From: Deltaproteobacteria bacterium
Lineage (GTDB): Bacteria; Bdellovibrionota_B; Oligoflexia; Oligoflexales; Bog-1112
NCBI GenBank assembly: GCA_016186945.1
Contig: JACPKR010000015.1
Span: forward strand, 1 to 38,198
Length of the DNA: 38,198 nt
Reading direction: 5' to 3'
Made by a program: the position numbers and the translations under genes. The notes beneath the pieces are model-generated. The model saw nothing but the letters and a program-made list of their open reading frames with translations. It searched no databases and was not told the DNA's origin. This document shows, piece by piece, positions 7,311-16,780 of the stretch; the stretch's first letter is position 1; each line of letters opens with the position of its first letter.

Positions 7311-8060
7311 ATGGTGTCCTGGAATGTGAATGGGATCCGGGCCATCTTGAAAAAGGGATTCTATGATTTCGTGGCGAACGTGCAGCCCGACATCATTTGT
7401 TTGCAGGAAACGAGGACGAACGGTGAGGAGTTCTCACTTGAACTGCCTGGTTTTGAGCAATATTGGTATTCCGCAGATAAAAAGGGGTACTCGGGCACTG
7501 CCGTTCTAAGTAGAGAAAAGCCGCAGAAAGTACTTTATGGCATCGGTCTCAAAGAGCATGACCGTGAGGGTCGTCTGCTAACTTTGGAGTTTCCAAACTT
7601 CTTCCTTGTGAATGTTTACACTCCTAATGCTCAAGCGGGATTGAAACGATTGAGCTACCGGACCGACAAGTGGGATATCGCTTTTTTAGGTTTCCTCAAG
7701 GAGCTGGAAAAGAAAAAACCTGTGATTTTTTGCGGGGACTTGAATGTTGCACATAAGGAGATTGATCTTGCACGTCCCAAGGACAACAAGCGCAGTCCTG
7801 GGTTTACGGATGAGGAGCGGACACGTTTCGATCAGATCATCAAGTCTGGTTTCGTGGACACCTACCGGGTTTTTCACAAGGACGGGGGGCATTACACCTG
7901 GTGGAGTTACCGCACGAATGCCCGTGCCCGTAATGTCGGCTGGAGGATCGACTACGTCTGCATGTCGGAATCGCTCGCCTCTCACCTCGTTGCTGCGGAA
8001 ATCCATGACGATGTTTTAGGTTCCGACCACTGTCCTGTAAGCGCGACCTTTTCTTTTTAG
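7311..8060 (+). CDS. xthA: Exodeoxyribonuclease III (AP endonuclease)
   Basis: ExoIII cuts DNA 5' of abasic sites and degrades 3' ends in base-excision repair. From ATG 7311 the protein is 249 residues, normal for the family, beginning MVSWNVNGIRA. The endonuclease/exonuclease/phosphatase motifs are complete: IICLQETR (catalytic Glu), GYSGTAVLSR, FCGDLNVAH (Asp and Asn), WRIDYV, and GSDHCPV (catalytic His). The frame is also open 46 codons upstream to ATG 7173, entirely through PE1. That upstream ATG has AAGGAAAAAGT at good spacing, while 7311 has no clear site, so an extended 295-residue protein with a repeat-encoded N-terminus is quite possible. The stop overlaps the stop of the convergent GTP cyclohydrolase-like gene by 3 bases. 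Confidence 0.94.
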   Translation: MVSWNVNGIRAILKKGFYDFVANVQPDIICLQETRTNGEEFSLELPGFEQYWYSADKKGYSGTAVLSREKPQKVLYGIGLKEHDREGRLLTLEFPNFFLVNVYTPNAQAGLKRLSYRTDKWDIAFLGFLKELEKKKPVIFCGDLNVAHKEIDLARPKDNKRSPGFTDEERTRFDQIIKSGFVDTYRVFHKDGGHYTWWSYRTNARARNVGWRIDYVCMSESLASHLVAAEIHDDVLGSDHCPVSATFSF

Positions 8061-10375
8061 TGCGGTGCGCCCGGCTGCCACTCATAAAGAAGGGCCTGTC
8101 GCTCTTTACCTGCCCAACTCTTTTGATCTATCGCCATCAGCTCCATCCATTTAAGAACGAAGTGGTTGAACACCATTTCATATTCGAGGATGCTCAGGTC
8201 TTCAGGCAGCTCGGAGGAAAGTTCCCAAATGGGGAATCTGTCCCCCAACATGAGCTTCACGCGAGGGATGGCTTCTTGGTCGACTTTCGACTGCTTGATA
8301 AGGACAAAGTGGCTCACTCTCCCTTTTTGGAACTGATACTCTACGTTTTGAAAGGCCCCGTGGGAGAATTCCAAATAGTCAACAAGTCGAACCGAGGGGA
8401 GAAAAGCTCCTTCTTCGAGTTTGTTTAGGATGTTTTTAAAATACAGATTGAGAGGGTAACTCACTAGGATGACAATATGGGGATCTTTTTGCAGGCTAGT
8501 GAAAAAATCCCTGCTGGGGACTTTCGCACCTGCGGCCATCAAAGTCTGATGCAGCCGTTTCTCCTCAGACAGAGACATGTAGGAGGCCGGGTGGAGAAGT
8601 TTGTAAATGAAGTAGTAACCCACCAGTGGCCCTACCGTTCGGATCAGGGTGGTGTATTCATCTTCCAGGGGAAAATTGTATACGTCGCTGCGATTGTTTC
8701 TCAACGTTTCCAGAACTGCTACTTTACCGGCATCTTGGTTCTTGCTTGTTACGGAAGTCAGAAGTTTGACATCTCGGTACTGCCATGCGTCCAAAGCGAC
8801 CAAAACGTTGGGGGACAAGCCCTGACTGATAAGGATCAGAGTCTCCCCTTTCTTTTTTTCATGGGAAAAGGCTGTCATTGGTAAAAACTTTGCTCTTACG
8901 TTGGGACGAAACTTCCGCAAAAGGTAGAGCAAATAAAGGGCATGGGCTTCTGAGCTGCCCACCCCTGTTACGATACTCTCGGTATCAGGGTCAAGGTAGA
9001 ACGAATAACTTTGCAGGTTGAGGAGGTAATGAGGCGCATCGTGGATGCGGCGGGCGATCATGTCGTGCCCTTTGTCCTCGTCTTTCTTTTCCAGGTCGAT
9101 CCATTCCTTGACATGTAAACCTTGTTTTTCAAGAGCTTCTCGCAGATGAACCCGTGACGATTGGCTGTATAGAATCGAAAGTTCCTTCTGAGGCAAATGA
9201 GCTTCCAGCAGCATGACAATAGCGCCGTAATCCCTGCTGTCGATGGGGGTTCCTGTTGTAAGGGCGTCTTGCGTCTGGTTGAGGACGAAGCTTCCCAGAC
9301 CTGCTCCCCGTCCATCGCGATAGGGGAGGATGATAACCCCACTTTGGTTTTTAACGATAGCTTCCAGAGATTTTTTATACTTTTCTCGATACGGTTTCAT
9401 CGACACGGGAAAGCGATTAAACAGCGACTCACTATGGACTCTCACGAGCGGGGTTCGCGTCTCGAGGTCTCCATACGTTAGAACGATATAATCGGAGCTT
9501 GAGACGACATCATAATACATGTTCACTTTGAACCAGTAAGGGTGAACGTCCACTTTTTCCAGATCTTTGTCGTCAAGTTTGACGAGATAATTATCTGAGG
9601 GAAGTTTCGCCGTTATCGTGCAGGAGACTCCTTTAGCTCTTAATTTTCCAAGTTCCTCCTCTTTGAATTCCATCTGATTGTCGACTGGTTTGATAGGGAG
9701 ATAGTAGCTGGCGCAATGAATGTAACGGGAGCACAGAGGAAGCGGAGAAGGGGTGAACGGTTTGACTTTCTCAAAGGGGATTTTATACCGCGAAACTTTC
9801 TTCTTCGCGTTGAAAAGGATATGCCCCATTTCTTGTTTAGACTTAAGGTAAGACTGGTTGAAGGGGCTGGGGGCAACCTCAATGGATTCCACCCTTGCGA
9901 TCTTCATCCCGGACTCCTGGGTTCCCTTGATCTTGTCGGGATTGTTGGTTAGCAAGACAAACGAGGCATCTTCAATGCCAAGCATGCGGGTCACTTCCCA
10001 AATATTCCGATAGTCCCGGTAGTCAGATTTCATACCCAGCTCTTTATAGGCATCAAACGTGGTGATCTTGTCGTCGTGGTACTGCACCATCATGCAGGCT
10101 CGCGATTTTCCCACGTACCCGCACCCGCGGCCTTCCTGGATGAGGTAGAAGAGGATACCGTGCCCCTTTTTCGCAATCGTCTCCATGGCGCCTTCAAGCT
10201 GGTGGACGCAGTCGCAGTCCATGCTGCGCAGTGTCTCTGACGTCACGCAACTGGAATGCACGCGCGTGTAAAGCTCCTTCGCCTGCAAGTCTCCAAAAGC
10301 AAGGGCTAAGATGTAACCCTTGTGAATCAAGTTTTGAAAGGTGTGACAGGTGAAGGTTCCCAGACGGGTTTCCAT
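8057..10375 (-). CDS. GTP cyclohydrolase II-like protein fused to a double-SIS-like region
   Basis: About 772 residues from ATG 10375 (METRLGTF); GCHII enzymes are near 200. The first 190 residues are a GTP cyclohydrolase II domain with the zinc ligands spaced as in RibA (HSSC, then CDC after ten residues), IQEGRGCGY and LLTNNPDKI. Next, roughly residues 240-430, a second RibA-like domain keeps RVHSE and LPYRDGRGAGLG but lacks the zinc cysteines, so it is probably inactive. The last 300 residues look like two sugar-isomerase (SIS) domains: GVGSSEAHALYLLYLL, LILISQGLSPN, and EFSHGA, comparable to the EFxHGP loop of GlmS-type proteins. Product could be a pyrimidine riboside or sugar derivative; unknown. 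TTG starts at 10423 and 10435 are possible. Not accompanied by other rib genes. Confidence 0.75.
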   Translation of the reverse strand: METRLGTFTCHTFQNLIHKGYILALAFGDLQAKELYTRVHSSCVTSETLRSMDCDCVHQLEGAMETIAKKGHGILFYLIQEGRGCGYVGKSRACMMVQYHDDKITTFDAYKELGMKSDYRDYRNIWEVTRMLGIEDASFVLLTNNPDKIKGTQESGMKIARVESIEVAPSPFNQSYLKSKQEMGHILFNAKKKVSRYKIPFEKVKPFTPSPLPLCSRYIHCASYYLPIKPVDNQMEFKEEELGKLRAKGVSCTITAKLPSDNYLVKLDDKDLEKVDVHPYWFKVNMYYDVVSSSDYIVLTYGDLETRTPLVRVHSESLFNRFPVSMKPYREKYKKSLEAIVKNQSGVIILPYRDGRGAGLGSFVLNQTQDALTTGTPIDSRDYGAIVMLLEAHLPQKELSILYSQSSRVHLREALEKQGLHVKEWIDLEKKDEDKGHDMIARRIHDAPHYLLNLQSYSFYLDPDTESIVTGVGSSEAHALYLLYLLRKFRPNVRAKFLPMTAFSHEKKKGETLILISQGLSPNVLVALDAWQYRDVKLLTSVTSKNQDAGKVAVLETLRNNRSDVYNFPLEDEYTTLIRTVGPLVGYYFIYKLLHPASYMSLSEEKRLHQTLMAAGAKVPSRDFFTSLQKDPHIVILVSYPLNLYFKNILNKLEEGAFLPSVRLVDYLEFSHGAFQNVEYQFQKGRVSHFVLIKQSKVDQEAIPRVKLMLGDRFPIWELSSELPEDLSILEYEMVFNHFVLKWMELMAIDQKSWAGKERQALLYEWQPGAPH

Positions 10376-10452
10376 CGGGACACTACCTATGTATAGGGTG
10401 GTGCCAAATATCTTCTCTTTCAAGAAAACTCCCAACTGAACTGCTGATATTT

Positions 10453-10481
10453 GATATATCTTAGGTTATGAACTATTGCAA
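10453..10481 (-). promoter_or_regulatory. Candidate promoter of the GTP cyclohydrolase-like gene
   Basis: On the minus strand TTGCAA (10476-10481) and TATATC (10453-10458) are separated by exactly 17 bases. The -35-like hexamer overlaps the end of the PE1 copy, so the repeat would supply part of the promoter. Motif match only, four of six bases in each box. Confidence 0.35.
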
Positions 10482-10588
10482 GGAGGTGGTTTGGAGGAAA
10501 CTGCGCAGCTGGTTCCTCCCCCCATTGTTGCAAGGAGGTGGTTTGGAGGAAACTGCGCAGCTGGTTCCTCCAAGAAAGCCCTTGGCAA
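10478..10588 (-). repeat. PE1 repeats, copies 4 and 5 in tandem, reverse orientation
   Basis: Two cores read GCAAGGAGGTGGTTTGGAGG on the plus strand, at 10478-10519 and 10530-10571, separated by CCCCATTGTT-type spacer. The second continues CCAAGAAAGCCCTTGG up to the parC stop. Both lack terminal inverted repeats. They fill most of the gap between parC and the GTP cyclohydrolase-like gene. Confidence 0.92.
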
Positions 10589-13093
10589 TTAGAGGGAGAC
10601 CGATCTTACGGGTTTCCTTGCCAGTCGATTTCCTGCTGCATGGATGCCCTTGACTTCAATCAACTCGGAAATACGGAAGGTTTCTTCAGACTGAGCAGTG
10701 TTACGATTGCCCTTGTAGTGAACGGTCACTCTTGGGTCTTCCCGCAGTGTAGCGACGAGAACCTTAGCGCTACTGCGCAGGGGGACGAAATCATAACGCC
10801 CGCGTTCAAATTCCCCCACCGCAACACGTTTCACAAAATGGTCATCTTTTTCTTCGTCAAAATACACGACTGACAAAATCTGCGATGGATCGAAGAACTG
10901 GATTTCCAGAAGATCGGGAGAAAAGTGATGGTCCCAGTCAAAGGGGAAAATTTCAAAACTTCCCGACTTGTATACAGCGAGGAGAGATTCTTCTCCTGAG
11001 TATTTTCCCAGGTAAATGCCTTCGCCCTCCTTGTTCAACTTGTTTTTCTCTCTGTCGAACCAAACCCTTTGCGCAGCGAGGGTGGAAGCTCCCTGGAGGA
11101 CTTGCACAACTTTGTCTACCTTTTCATGGGTGATCACGGTACCGATTAAAGTTCGTGGTTTGATGGCGAGGGTTGCAAAGTCCAGGTGAAGTTTCCCGGG
11201 TCCCTTAAGAAGTCCGTTATCTTTCAAGAGAACTTGGACCTTCTCCTGTTCACCGTTGGGATTCTTGCTGAAATAGAGAACGCGACTGCCTTTGGTTCCG
11301 CGCGTGAGGTCGTAGAGGCGATTTCTAGTGTAAGACATGAGGTCGAAGCGTTTTCCAAAGACCGGCCCTTCACGTCCGTCGCGGTAGACCAAGTGGAAGA
11401 TACAACGCTCGCTAGGTTTAAAAAAGTCGGCGTAGAGTACGTTTTTCCCCACGTATGTTTTTTCGTTTGCCCTATGGACTTTGAGTTCTCCTGCTTGTGA
11501 GAGAGTCAAGATTTCTGTGAACTCCGAGCATTCCCCCAGCAGTTCTCCATCTTTAATGTTGGTACCGACGAAGCCTTCCTTTCGGTCGATGTAGACTTTC
11601 TGATCCGCAACGGCAACTTTCGCTGCCTTCACTTGGGCAAAGGTAGCGATCTCAGTTTTGCGGGGGAAGGATTTGCCATATGTTTTCAGCAGGTCTTTGA
11701 AATAGGCTATGCAGAAAGCTGTCAAGCTTGCGAGGTTCTTTTCGACTTCTTCCAATTTCGCTTTTAGTTCGGCAATAAGGGCCTTGTTCTTCTCCTGGTC
11801 GAACTTGGCAATGCGTTTGATTTTCAGCTCCAGGATTTTCAGAACGTCATCTTGTGTCAGTTCACGCACCAATTGTTCGTGGAAAGCTTTCAACGCTTTT
11901 TCGGTTGTGCGCAACACATGTTCCCAGCTCTCTGATGTCTCGATTTTTCGGTAGATGCGTTCTTCGACGAAGATTTGCTCAAGTGTGGCCAGGTGCAACT
12001 TTTCTCTAAGGACGTGTCGTTCGTGTTCGAGTTCGAGTTTTAGAATTTGTCTCGTTCGGTTTGTAGCTCTTGTGAGGAGTTCGCTCACAGAACAGAAGAG
12101 GGGTCTTCCTTCCGCGATAACGCAGCAGTTAGGGGAGATGGACGTTTCACAGTCGGTGAAGGCGAAGAGACCTGCGATGACTTGCTCGGGAGACATACCT
12201 GCGGCGAGGTGGATGAGGATTTCCACATCTTTTGCTGTGTTATCTTCGATCTTCTTTATCTTGATCTTGCCTTTATCGTTTGCCGACAGGATGGAGTCGA
12301 TCAAGCTTGTTGTGGTGGTGCCGTAGGGGATTTCTCGAATGACGATCTGTTTGCTGTTGAGGACTTCGATTTTCGCACGGACTTTGATTTTCCCGCCCCG
12401 TGCTCCGTCGCTATATTCACTGAAGTCGGCAAGTCCCCCGCTGGGAAAGTCCGGAAGGAGTTTGGGCTTATACCCACGCAGAACGGCTATCGACTCTTTG
12501 ACAAGTTCGCAAAAATTATGGGGGAGGATCTTAGTTGCCAGTCCCACGGCAATTCCTTCTGCTCCCTGGAAAAGGAGGAGGGGGAATTTTACCGGCAGCG
12601 CGATCGGCTCCTTCGAGCGCCCATCGTAGGAGTTCTGCCACGGGGTGATGTGCTCGCTGAAGACTACACTTCTGGCGAAGGGGGTAAGCCGAGCTTCAAT
12701 ATAGCGAGCCGCAGCAGCCTGGTCTCCCGTGAGTGGGTTACCCCAGTTGCCTTGCATGTCGATGAGCAGACCTTTCTGCGCAAGTTTCACGAGGGCATCG
12801 CAGATCGCCATGTCTCCGTGGGGGTGGTAACGCATCGTATGCCCGATAACGTTCGCTGCTTTGTTGAAACGCCCGTCGTCCATTTCCCAGAGGGAGTGGA
12901 GGATGCGGCGTTGGACGGGTTTCAGTCCGTCTTCCACTTCAGGGATAGCTCGGTCGAGGATGACGTAGCTGGCGTAATCAAGAAACCAGCGTTTATACAT
13001 CTGCGCGACGCCTTTGTCTGAGGGTTCCGTTCCTTCTTCGTCTCCCTCTCCAGCGGGAGTCCCCTCCTCTCTGAATTTCAATTCGTCTGTCAT
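10589..13093 (-). CDS. parC: DNA topoisomerase IV subunit A (ParC/GyrA type)
   Basis: The breaking-rejoining subunit of a type IIA topoisomerase, 834 residues. The winged-helix/tower core is clear: [54 protein letters not shown] with catalytic Tyr131, then [16 protein letters not shown] long coiled-coil follows ([21 protein letters not shown] onward). The C-terminal half (about 480-800) is the DNA-wrapping beta-pinwheel-like region, without a clear GyrA box. The coiled-coil segment with [12 protein letters not shown] is typical of the Bacteroidetes/Chlamydiae type. The ATG overlaps the parE TGA (ATGA), so the two are translationally coupled and the holoenzyme is ParC2ParE2. Confidence 0.93.
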   Translation of the reverse strand: MTDELKFREEGTPAGEGDEEGTEPSDKGVAQMYKRWFLDYASYVILDRAIPEVEDGLKPVQRRILHSLWEMDDGRFNKAANVIGHTMRYHPHGDMAICDALVKLAQKGLLIDMQGNWGNPLTGDQAAAARYIEARLTPFARSVVFSEHITPWQNSYDGRSKEPIALPVKFPLLLFQGAEGIAVGLATKILPHNFCELVKESIAVLRGYKPKLLPDFPSGGLADFSEYSDGARGGKIKVRAKIEVLNSKQIVIREIPYGTTTTSLIDSILSANDKGKIKIKKIEDNTAKDVEILIHLAAGMSPEQVIAGLFAFTDCETSISPNCCVIAEGRPLFCSVSELLTRATNRTRQILKLELEHERHVLREKLHLATLEQIFVEERIYRKIETSESWEHVLRTTEKALKAFHEQLVRELTQDDVLKILELKIKRIAKFDQEKNKALIAELKAKLEEVEKNLASLTAFCIAYFKDLLKTYGKSFPRKTEIATFAQVKAAKVAVADQKVYIDRKEGFVGTNIKDGELLGECSEFTEILTLSQAGELKVHRANEKTYVGKNVLYADFFKPSERCIFHLVYRDGREGPVFGKRFDLMSYTRNRLYDLTRGTKGSRVLYFSKNPNGEQEKVQVLLKDNGLLKGPGKLHLDFATLAIKPRTLIGTVITHEKVDKVVQVLQGASTLAAQRVWFDREKNKLNKEGEGIYLGKYSGEESLLAVYKSGSFEIFPFDWDHHFSPDLLEIQFFDPSQILSVVYFDEEKDDHFVKRVAVGEFERGRYDFVPLRSSAKVLVATLREDPRVTVHYKGNRNTAQSEETFRISELIEVKGIHAAGNRLARKPVRSVSL

Positions 13094-14898
13094 CTTAAAT
13101 TCCCAATCACAAAATCCTGTCTGTCTTGCGTATTTTTACCCATGTAGAACTTCAGCATTTCCCCCCAACCACCTTTAGCCAAGGTGACGGGTTCCAGTTT
13201 GATGTCCTTGCCAATGAACTGGCCGAACTCATCTGGGGAAATTTCTCCAAGTCCCTTAAATCGAGTGATCTCTGGTTTCCCGCCAAGGTTTTTGATGGCT
13301 TCTTGTTTCTCTTCCTCACTGTAGCAATAGAAAGTCTTGGACTTGTTCCGCACCCTAAAAAGAGGGGTTTGCAAAACATAGATGTGCCCGCGTTGCACAA
13401 GTTCGGGGAAAAATTGGAGGAAAAACGTCAATAAGAGGAGCCTTATATGCATCCCGTCTTCATCGGCGTCGGTAGCCATCACGATTTTGTTATAGCGAAG
13501 ATCATCGAGGGAATCTTCGATACTGAGAGCATGTTGGAGGAGGTTGAATTCCTCATTCTCATAAACGATCTTCTTGGATAGGCCATAACAGTTGAGGGGC
13601 TTTCCTCGGATGCTAAAGACGGCTTGGCTGCTGACATCTCGTGACTTCGTGAGGGAGCCACTCGCGCTGTCCCCTTCCGTAATGAAGAGTGTGGAAGCTT
13701 CGGCCAGCGGGTTTTTGCTGTTCAAGTGAATGCGGCAGTCTCGTAATTTCTTGTTGAAGATGTTGGCTTTCTTGGCTCGTTCATTCGCTAATTTCTTGAT
13801 GCCTGCGATTTCTTTCCGCTCACGTTCGGACTGAAGGATTTTTTTAAGCAGGACGTCCCTAGTTTCGGGGTTACGATGAAGGTAATTGTCGAGTTCCTGC
13901 TTCAGAAAGTCGAGCACGTAAGCTCGGATTGTTTCCCCGTCGGGTGCCATGTGAGAAGAGCCGAGTTTGGTTTTTGTCTGTGATTCAAAGACAGGCTCTA
14001 CCACGCGGATGCTAACGGAGCCGATGAGGCCTGAACGAACATCGACCGCCTGGAAATCTTTCTGATAGTGATCCTTGAGTGTCTTGACGATCCCTTCTCG
14101 AAAAGCGGTAAGGTGGCTTCCCCCCAGGGTTGTGTGGGCACCGTTGACGAAGGAGTAGTAGGCTTCACCGAATTGGTTGCCGTGGGTGAAAGCGACTTCA
14201 AGGTCTTTTCCTGTCAGGTGGATGATGGGGTAGCAGAGGCTTTCACCTTCCAGCTTGTGATTCAGAAGATCGAGAAGGCCATTCTGGGAGACATACGTTT
14301 CTCCATTGAAGATGATCTTTAGTCCTCGGTTGAGGAACGTGTAGTTGCGAACCATTTCGATGAGGTGTTCATTCTGAAAGCAATAGTGAGGAAAAATCGA
14401 CTCGTCGGGGAGAAAGCTCACTTCGGTGCCGTTGGGTTCGCCCGTGTTTTGCAAGGCTTTGTCCTCTGTAATCTTCCCCTGTGAGAAGGTGGCACTCTTG
14501 CGTTTTCCATCCCTGAAAGAGCAGACACGAAAGGTCCGCGAGAGGGCGTTTACGGCCTTCGTTCCCACCCCATTAAGGCCGACTGACTTTTGAAAAACCG
14601 CCGAGTCGTATTTCCCGCCGGTATTGATTTTTGACACGCAGTCGACCACTTTCCCCAACGGGATGCCTCGTCCAAAGTCGCGCACGTTGACTTCCTGAGC
14701 GCTGACACGAAGGTGAACTTCCTTGCCGAAGCCCATGATGTATTCGTCGATCGCGTTGTCGAGAATTTCCTTAACAAGGATGTAGATGCCGTCATCAGCA
14801 TCTTTTCCGCTTCCCAGCTTTCCAATATACATGCCGGGACGGAGGCGTATGTGTTCCCGCCAGTCAAGCGAGCGTATATGTTCTTCGGTGTAGTTCAT
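13090..14898 (-). CDS. parE: DNA topoisomerase IV subunit B (ParE/GyrB type)
   Basis: The ATPase subunit, 602 residues. GHKL ATPase motifs: [10 protein letters not shown] (Mg-binding Asn), VRDFGRGIP and [14 protein letters not shown]; transducer segment with [14 protein letters not shown] motifs [17 protein letters not shown] and [16 protein letters not shown]; and near the end [23 protein letters not shown] and YENEEFNLL resemble the Bacteroidetes ParE and the chlamydial second GyrB. ATG 14898 is preceded by AAAAGGAT. First gene of the parE-parC operon. The name ParE rather than GyrB rests on this family resemblance. Confidence 0.94.
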   Translation of the reverse strand: MNYTEEHIRSLDWREHIRLRPGMYIGKLGSGKDADDGIYILVKEILDNAIDEYIMGFGKEVHLRVSAQEVNVRDFGRGIPLGKVVDCVSKINTGGKYDSAVFQKSVGLNGVGTKAVNALSRTFRVCSFRDGKRKSATFSQGKITEDKALQNTGEPNGTEVSFLPDESIFPHYCFQNEHLIEMVRNYTFLNRGLKIIFNGETYVSQNGLLDLLNHKLEGESLCYPIIHLTGKDLEVAFTHGNQFGEAYYSFVNGAHTTLGGSHLTAFREGIVKTLKDHYQKDFQAVDVRSGLIGSVSIRVVEPVFESQTKTKLGSSHMAPDGETIRAYVLDFLKQELDNYLHRNPETRDVLLKKILQSERERKEIAGIKKLANERAKKANIFNKKLRDCRIHLNSKNPLAEASTLFITEGDSASGSLTKSRDVSSQAVFSIRGKPLNCYGLSKKIVYENEEFNLLQHALSIEDSLDDLRYNKIVMATDADEDGMHIRLLLLTFFLQFFPELVQRGHIYVLQTPLFRVRNKSKTFYCYSEEEKQEAIKNLGGKPEITRFKGLGEISPDEFGQFIGKDIKLEPVTLAKGGWGEMLKFYMGKNTQDRQDFVIGNLR

Positions 14899-14923
14899 AT
14901 CCTTTTAAGCCCATTTGGTTTTA

Positions 14924-14952
14924 TTAGCATATTCTTCATGTTACGTTATAAT
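14924..14952 (+). promoter_or_regulatory. Candidate promoter upstream of PE1 and the oxidoreductase gene
   Basis: TTAGCA (14924-14929) and a perfect TATAAT (14947-14952) are separated by 17 bases. A transcript from here would carry PE1 copy 6 in its leader before the oxidoreductase at 15121. Confidence 0.5.
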
Positions 14953-14985
14953 GGCTTAGCAAGTGTCTCTCAAGTGAATATGAAA

Positions 14986-15111
14986 AAAGGGAGAGGGGGG
15001 TTTGGGGGGGCGAGGGAACCGTCGCTCCCCCAAGGGATTTCTTGGAGGAACCAGCTGCGCAGTTTCCTCCAAACCACCTCCTTGCCACATGCGGCTTCCG
15101 CATTACTATAA
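14986..15111 (+). repeat. PE1 repeat, copy 6 (left terminus missing)
   Basis: Begins in the G-rich block (GGGAGAGGGGGG), includes the CCGTCGCTCCCCCAAGGG block and core, and ends with GGCTTCCGCATTAC. This right end mirrors the GTAATGCG(T)AAGCC left end of copies 3 and 7, so the complete element has longer terminal inverted repeats than any one copy retains. A second promoter-like pair (TTGCCA at 15082, TATAAG at 15107, 19-base gap) lies at its right end. Confidence 0.92.
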
Positions 15112-15120
15112 GAGATCGTT

Positions 15121-16062
15121 ATGTTAGCAGCCCTCATATATTCCTACGGCTCAGCGGATGTGTTGGAACTTCACACCGAAGTTAAAATACCTGAACCAGC
15201 GGAAGATGAAGTTCTTGTCCGTGTAAAGGCGGCATCTGTCAACCCTGCTGACTGGAAAATTCGCCGCGGCGATTTGAAATTCATTTCTGGCATACATTTT
15301 CCCAAAATATTGGGCTTCGACCTTGCTGGTGAGGTGGTGGGGATCGGCTCCGAAGTGAGTCGGCTGCGGGTCGGCGACAAGGTTTTTGGCGAGCTAGACT
15401 CCTTCTCGCAGGGTTCTTACGCACAATTTACGGTGGTAAAAGAACATTTATTAGCACACATGCCTGCGAATCTAAGTTTTGAGCAATGTGCGGCGGTTCC
15501 TTTAGCGGGCGTGTCAGCTCTTCAGGGTTTGTATGCTGCGAATCTTGTCGGGGAGCAGCGGGTTCTCGTTTTAGGGGGTGCGGGTGGTGTGGGGACCTTT
15601 GTCGTTCAGTTGGCGAAGGCGTTCTCGTGCGAGGTGACCGCGTCGGCGGGGCCTGGAAATCAGATCTTTTTGAAAGAGCTGGGGGCTAATTTCACTTTCG
15701 ATTATACATGTCAGACGGTGCGGGATTTGGATGGAACCTACGACATCATTTTCGATACTGTGGGTAAAGAGGAATTTGCGCATTGTCAGCCCTTACTTTC
15801 CAAGAAAGGGCGTTTTGTCACGACCTTACCGCAATGGGCGAATGCGGGTTCTCATCTCTTATCTCCCTTCCGCCGGCAAAAATCTAAGGTCTTACTCTTA
15901 CGGCAACGCTTGAAGGATTTGCAGTTCCTGAAGAAGCTTCTGGAGAAAGACACGATCCATCCGGTGATCGACCGCGTGTACCCGCTGGAGGAAATTCGTG
16001 AGGCCCACCTTTATTCTGAAAACGGCCATGTGCGCGGCAAAATCGTCATTTCGATATCATAG
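15121..16062 (+). CDS. Zinc-independent MDR oxidoreductase (quinone oxidoreductase-like)
   Basis: A 313-residue medium-chain dehydrogenase/reductase. The N-terminal GroES-like domain has VRVKAASVNPADWKIRRG and GFDLAGEVVGIG; the Rossmann domain has GGAGGVGTFVVQLAKAF near residue 150 for NADPH. The catalytic zinc cysteine and histidine of alcohol dehydrogenases are absent, as in quinone oxidoreductase/zeta-crystallin and reticulon-4-interacting-protein-like members. Substrate likely a quinone or enone; not specific. ATG 15121 has only weak AAGAGA upstream. Monocistronic, followed by a small hairpin with a T-run. Confidence 0.88.
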   Translation: MLAALIYSYGSADVLELHTEVKIPEPAEDEVLVRVKAASVNPADWKIRRGDLKFISGIHFPKILGFDLAGEVVGIGSEVSRLRVGDKVFGELDSFSQGSYAQFTVVKEHLLAHMPANLSFEQCAAVPLAGVSALQGLYAANLVGEQRVLVLGGAGGVGTFVVQLAKAFSCEVTASAGPGNQIFLKELGANFTFDYTCQTVRDLDGTYDIIFDTVGKEEFAHCQPLLSKKGRFVTTLPQWANAGSHLLSPFRRQKSKVLLLRQRLKDLQFLKKLLEKDTIHPVIDRVYPLEEIREAHLYSENGHVRGKIVISIS

Positions 16063-16079
16063 GTAGAGCCTATTTTTTT
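16059..16079 (+). terminator. Short intrinsic terminator after the oxidoreductase gene
   Basis: ATAGG (16059-16063), loop TAGAG, CCTAT (16069-16073), then a T-run to 16079. The stem is only five base pairs. Confidence 0.5.
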
Positions 16080-16111
16080 GATTCTGAGATTGCCCCCCCC
16101 TGTCATCCTAT

Positions 16112-16278
16112 TATAGTATTTGGGAAAAAGAATTTGTGGAGAGTACCTTTTTTGAAAAAAAGTTCCCCTCCACGCCTCCCCCCAAAAAACTTCAGGTATT
16201 GAAGTTTTTGAAAAGGGGCTTGGGGAAATAACTTTTTTCAAAAAGTTTTTCCCAAAACTGATTATCTTGAACATTATA
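16112..16278. repeat. PE2 palindromic element, copy B (167 bp)
   Basis: Starts TATAGTATTTGGGAAAAAG and ends CTTGAACATTATA. The centre pairs AAAACTTCAGG with TTGAAGTTTT. It separates the oxidoreductase terminator from fur, ending 40 bases before the fur ATG, so any fur promoter is either inside the element or in that short gap. Confidence 0.9.
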
Positions 16279-16318
16279 GAATACTCCGATTTGCCATTGA
16301 ATACTTTTGAGGGCTTTT

Positions 16319-16780
16319 ATGGAAGACAACAGCGACTTACAGTGGTTTTGGGACACTTTGGATGCTCACCTCTCACGCCAACAACTTAAACAGACAAAAC
16401 AAAGGAAGGTGATTGTCGAGCACTTCCTAAGACTTGCCCGGCATGTCGATGCGGAAGACTTATACCGCCGCGTGCGTGGCAAGGGGTTTAAGATCGGGCT
16501 GGCTACGATTTACCGCACACTCAATCTTCTCAGAGACGCAGACCTTGTCACCCAACATTCTTTTACTGACGGGCGGGCTATTTTCGAGATTAAACGACCA
16601 GGCACCCACCACGATCATATGGTGTGCTCCCTATGTGGCATTATCCAGGAATTCGAAAACGATCAGATCGAAGTTTTACAGAGTAAAGTTGCTGAGGATC
16701 ACGGCTTCACCTTGACTTCTCACCGCCTGGATCTTTTCGGAGTTTGCCGCGGGTGCCATAATGAACAATCTCAGCAGTGA
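16319..16780 (+). CDS. fur: Fur-family metal-responsive repressor
   Basis: A 153-residue Fur-type regulator. The winged-helix domain has TKQRKVIVEHFL, HVDAEDLYRRV and the recognition helix IGLATIYRTLNLL; the C-terminal dimerisation domain has the HHDHMVCSLCG metal site and the second CRGC, giving the two CxxC pairs that bind structural zinc. It most likely represses iron-uptake genes with Fe(II), though Zur or PerR roles cannot be excluded by sequence. ATG 16319 follows GAGGG; a TTG four codons upstream is unlikely. The end overlaps ogt by 20 bases, so the two are probably co-transcribed. Confidence 0.92.
   Translation: MEDNSDLQWFWDTLDAHLSRQQLKQTKQRKVIVEHFLRLARHVDAEDLYRRVRGKGFKIGLATIYRTLNLLRDADLVTQHSFTDGRAIFEIKRPGTHHDHMVCSLCGIIQEFENDQIEVLQSKVAEDHGFTLTSHRLDLFGVCRGCHNEQSQQ

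Noticed and set aside
7069-7345. Reverse-strand frames through PE1 copy 3 as small proteins
   Set aside because: The same peptides recur at other PE1 copies only because the element has no stops; there is no ribosome site or homology.
10376-10588. FMN riboswitch or other riboswitch before the GTP cyclohydrolase-like gene
   Set aside because: The gap is taken by PE1 copies and I see none of the conserved FMN-aptamer blocks.
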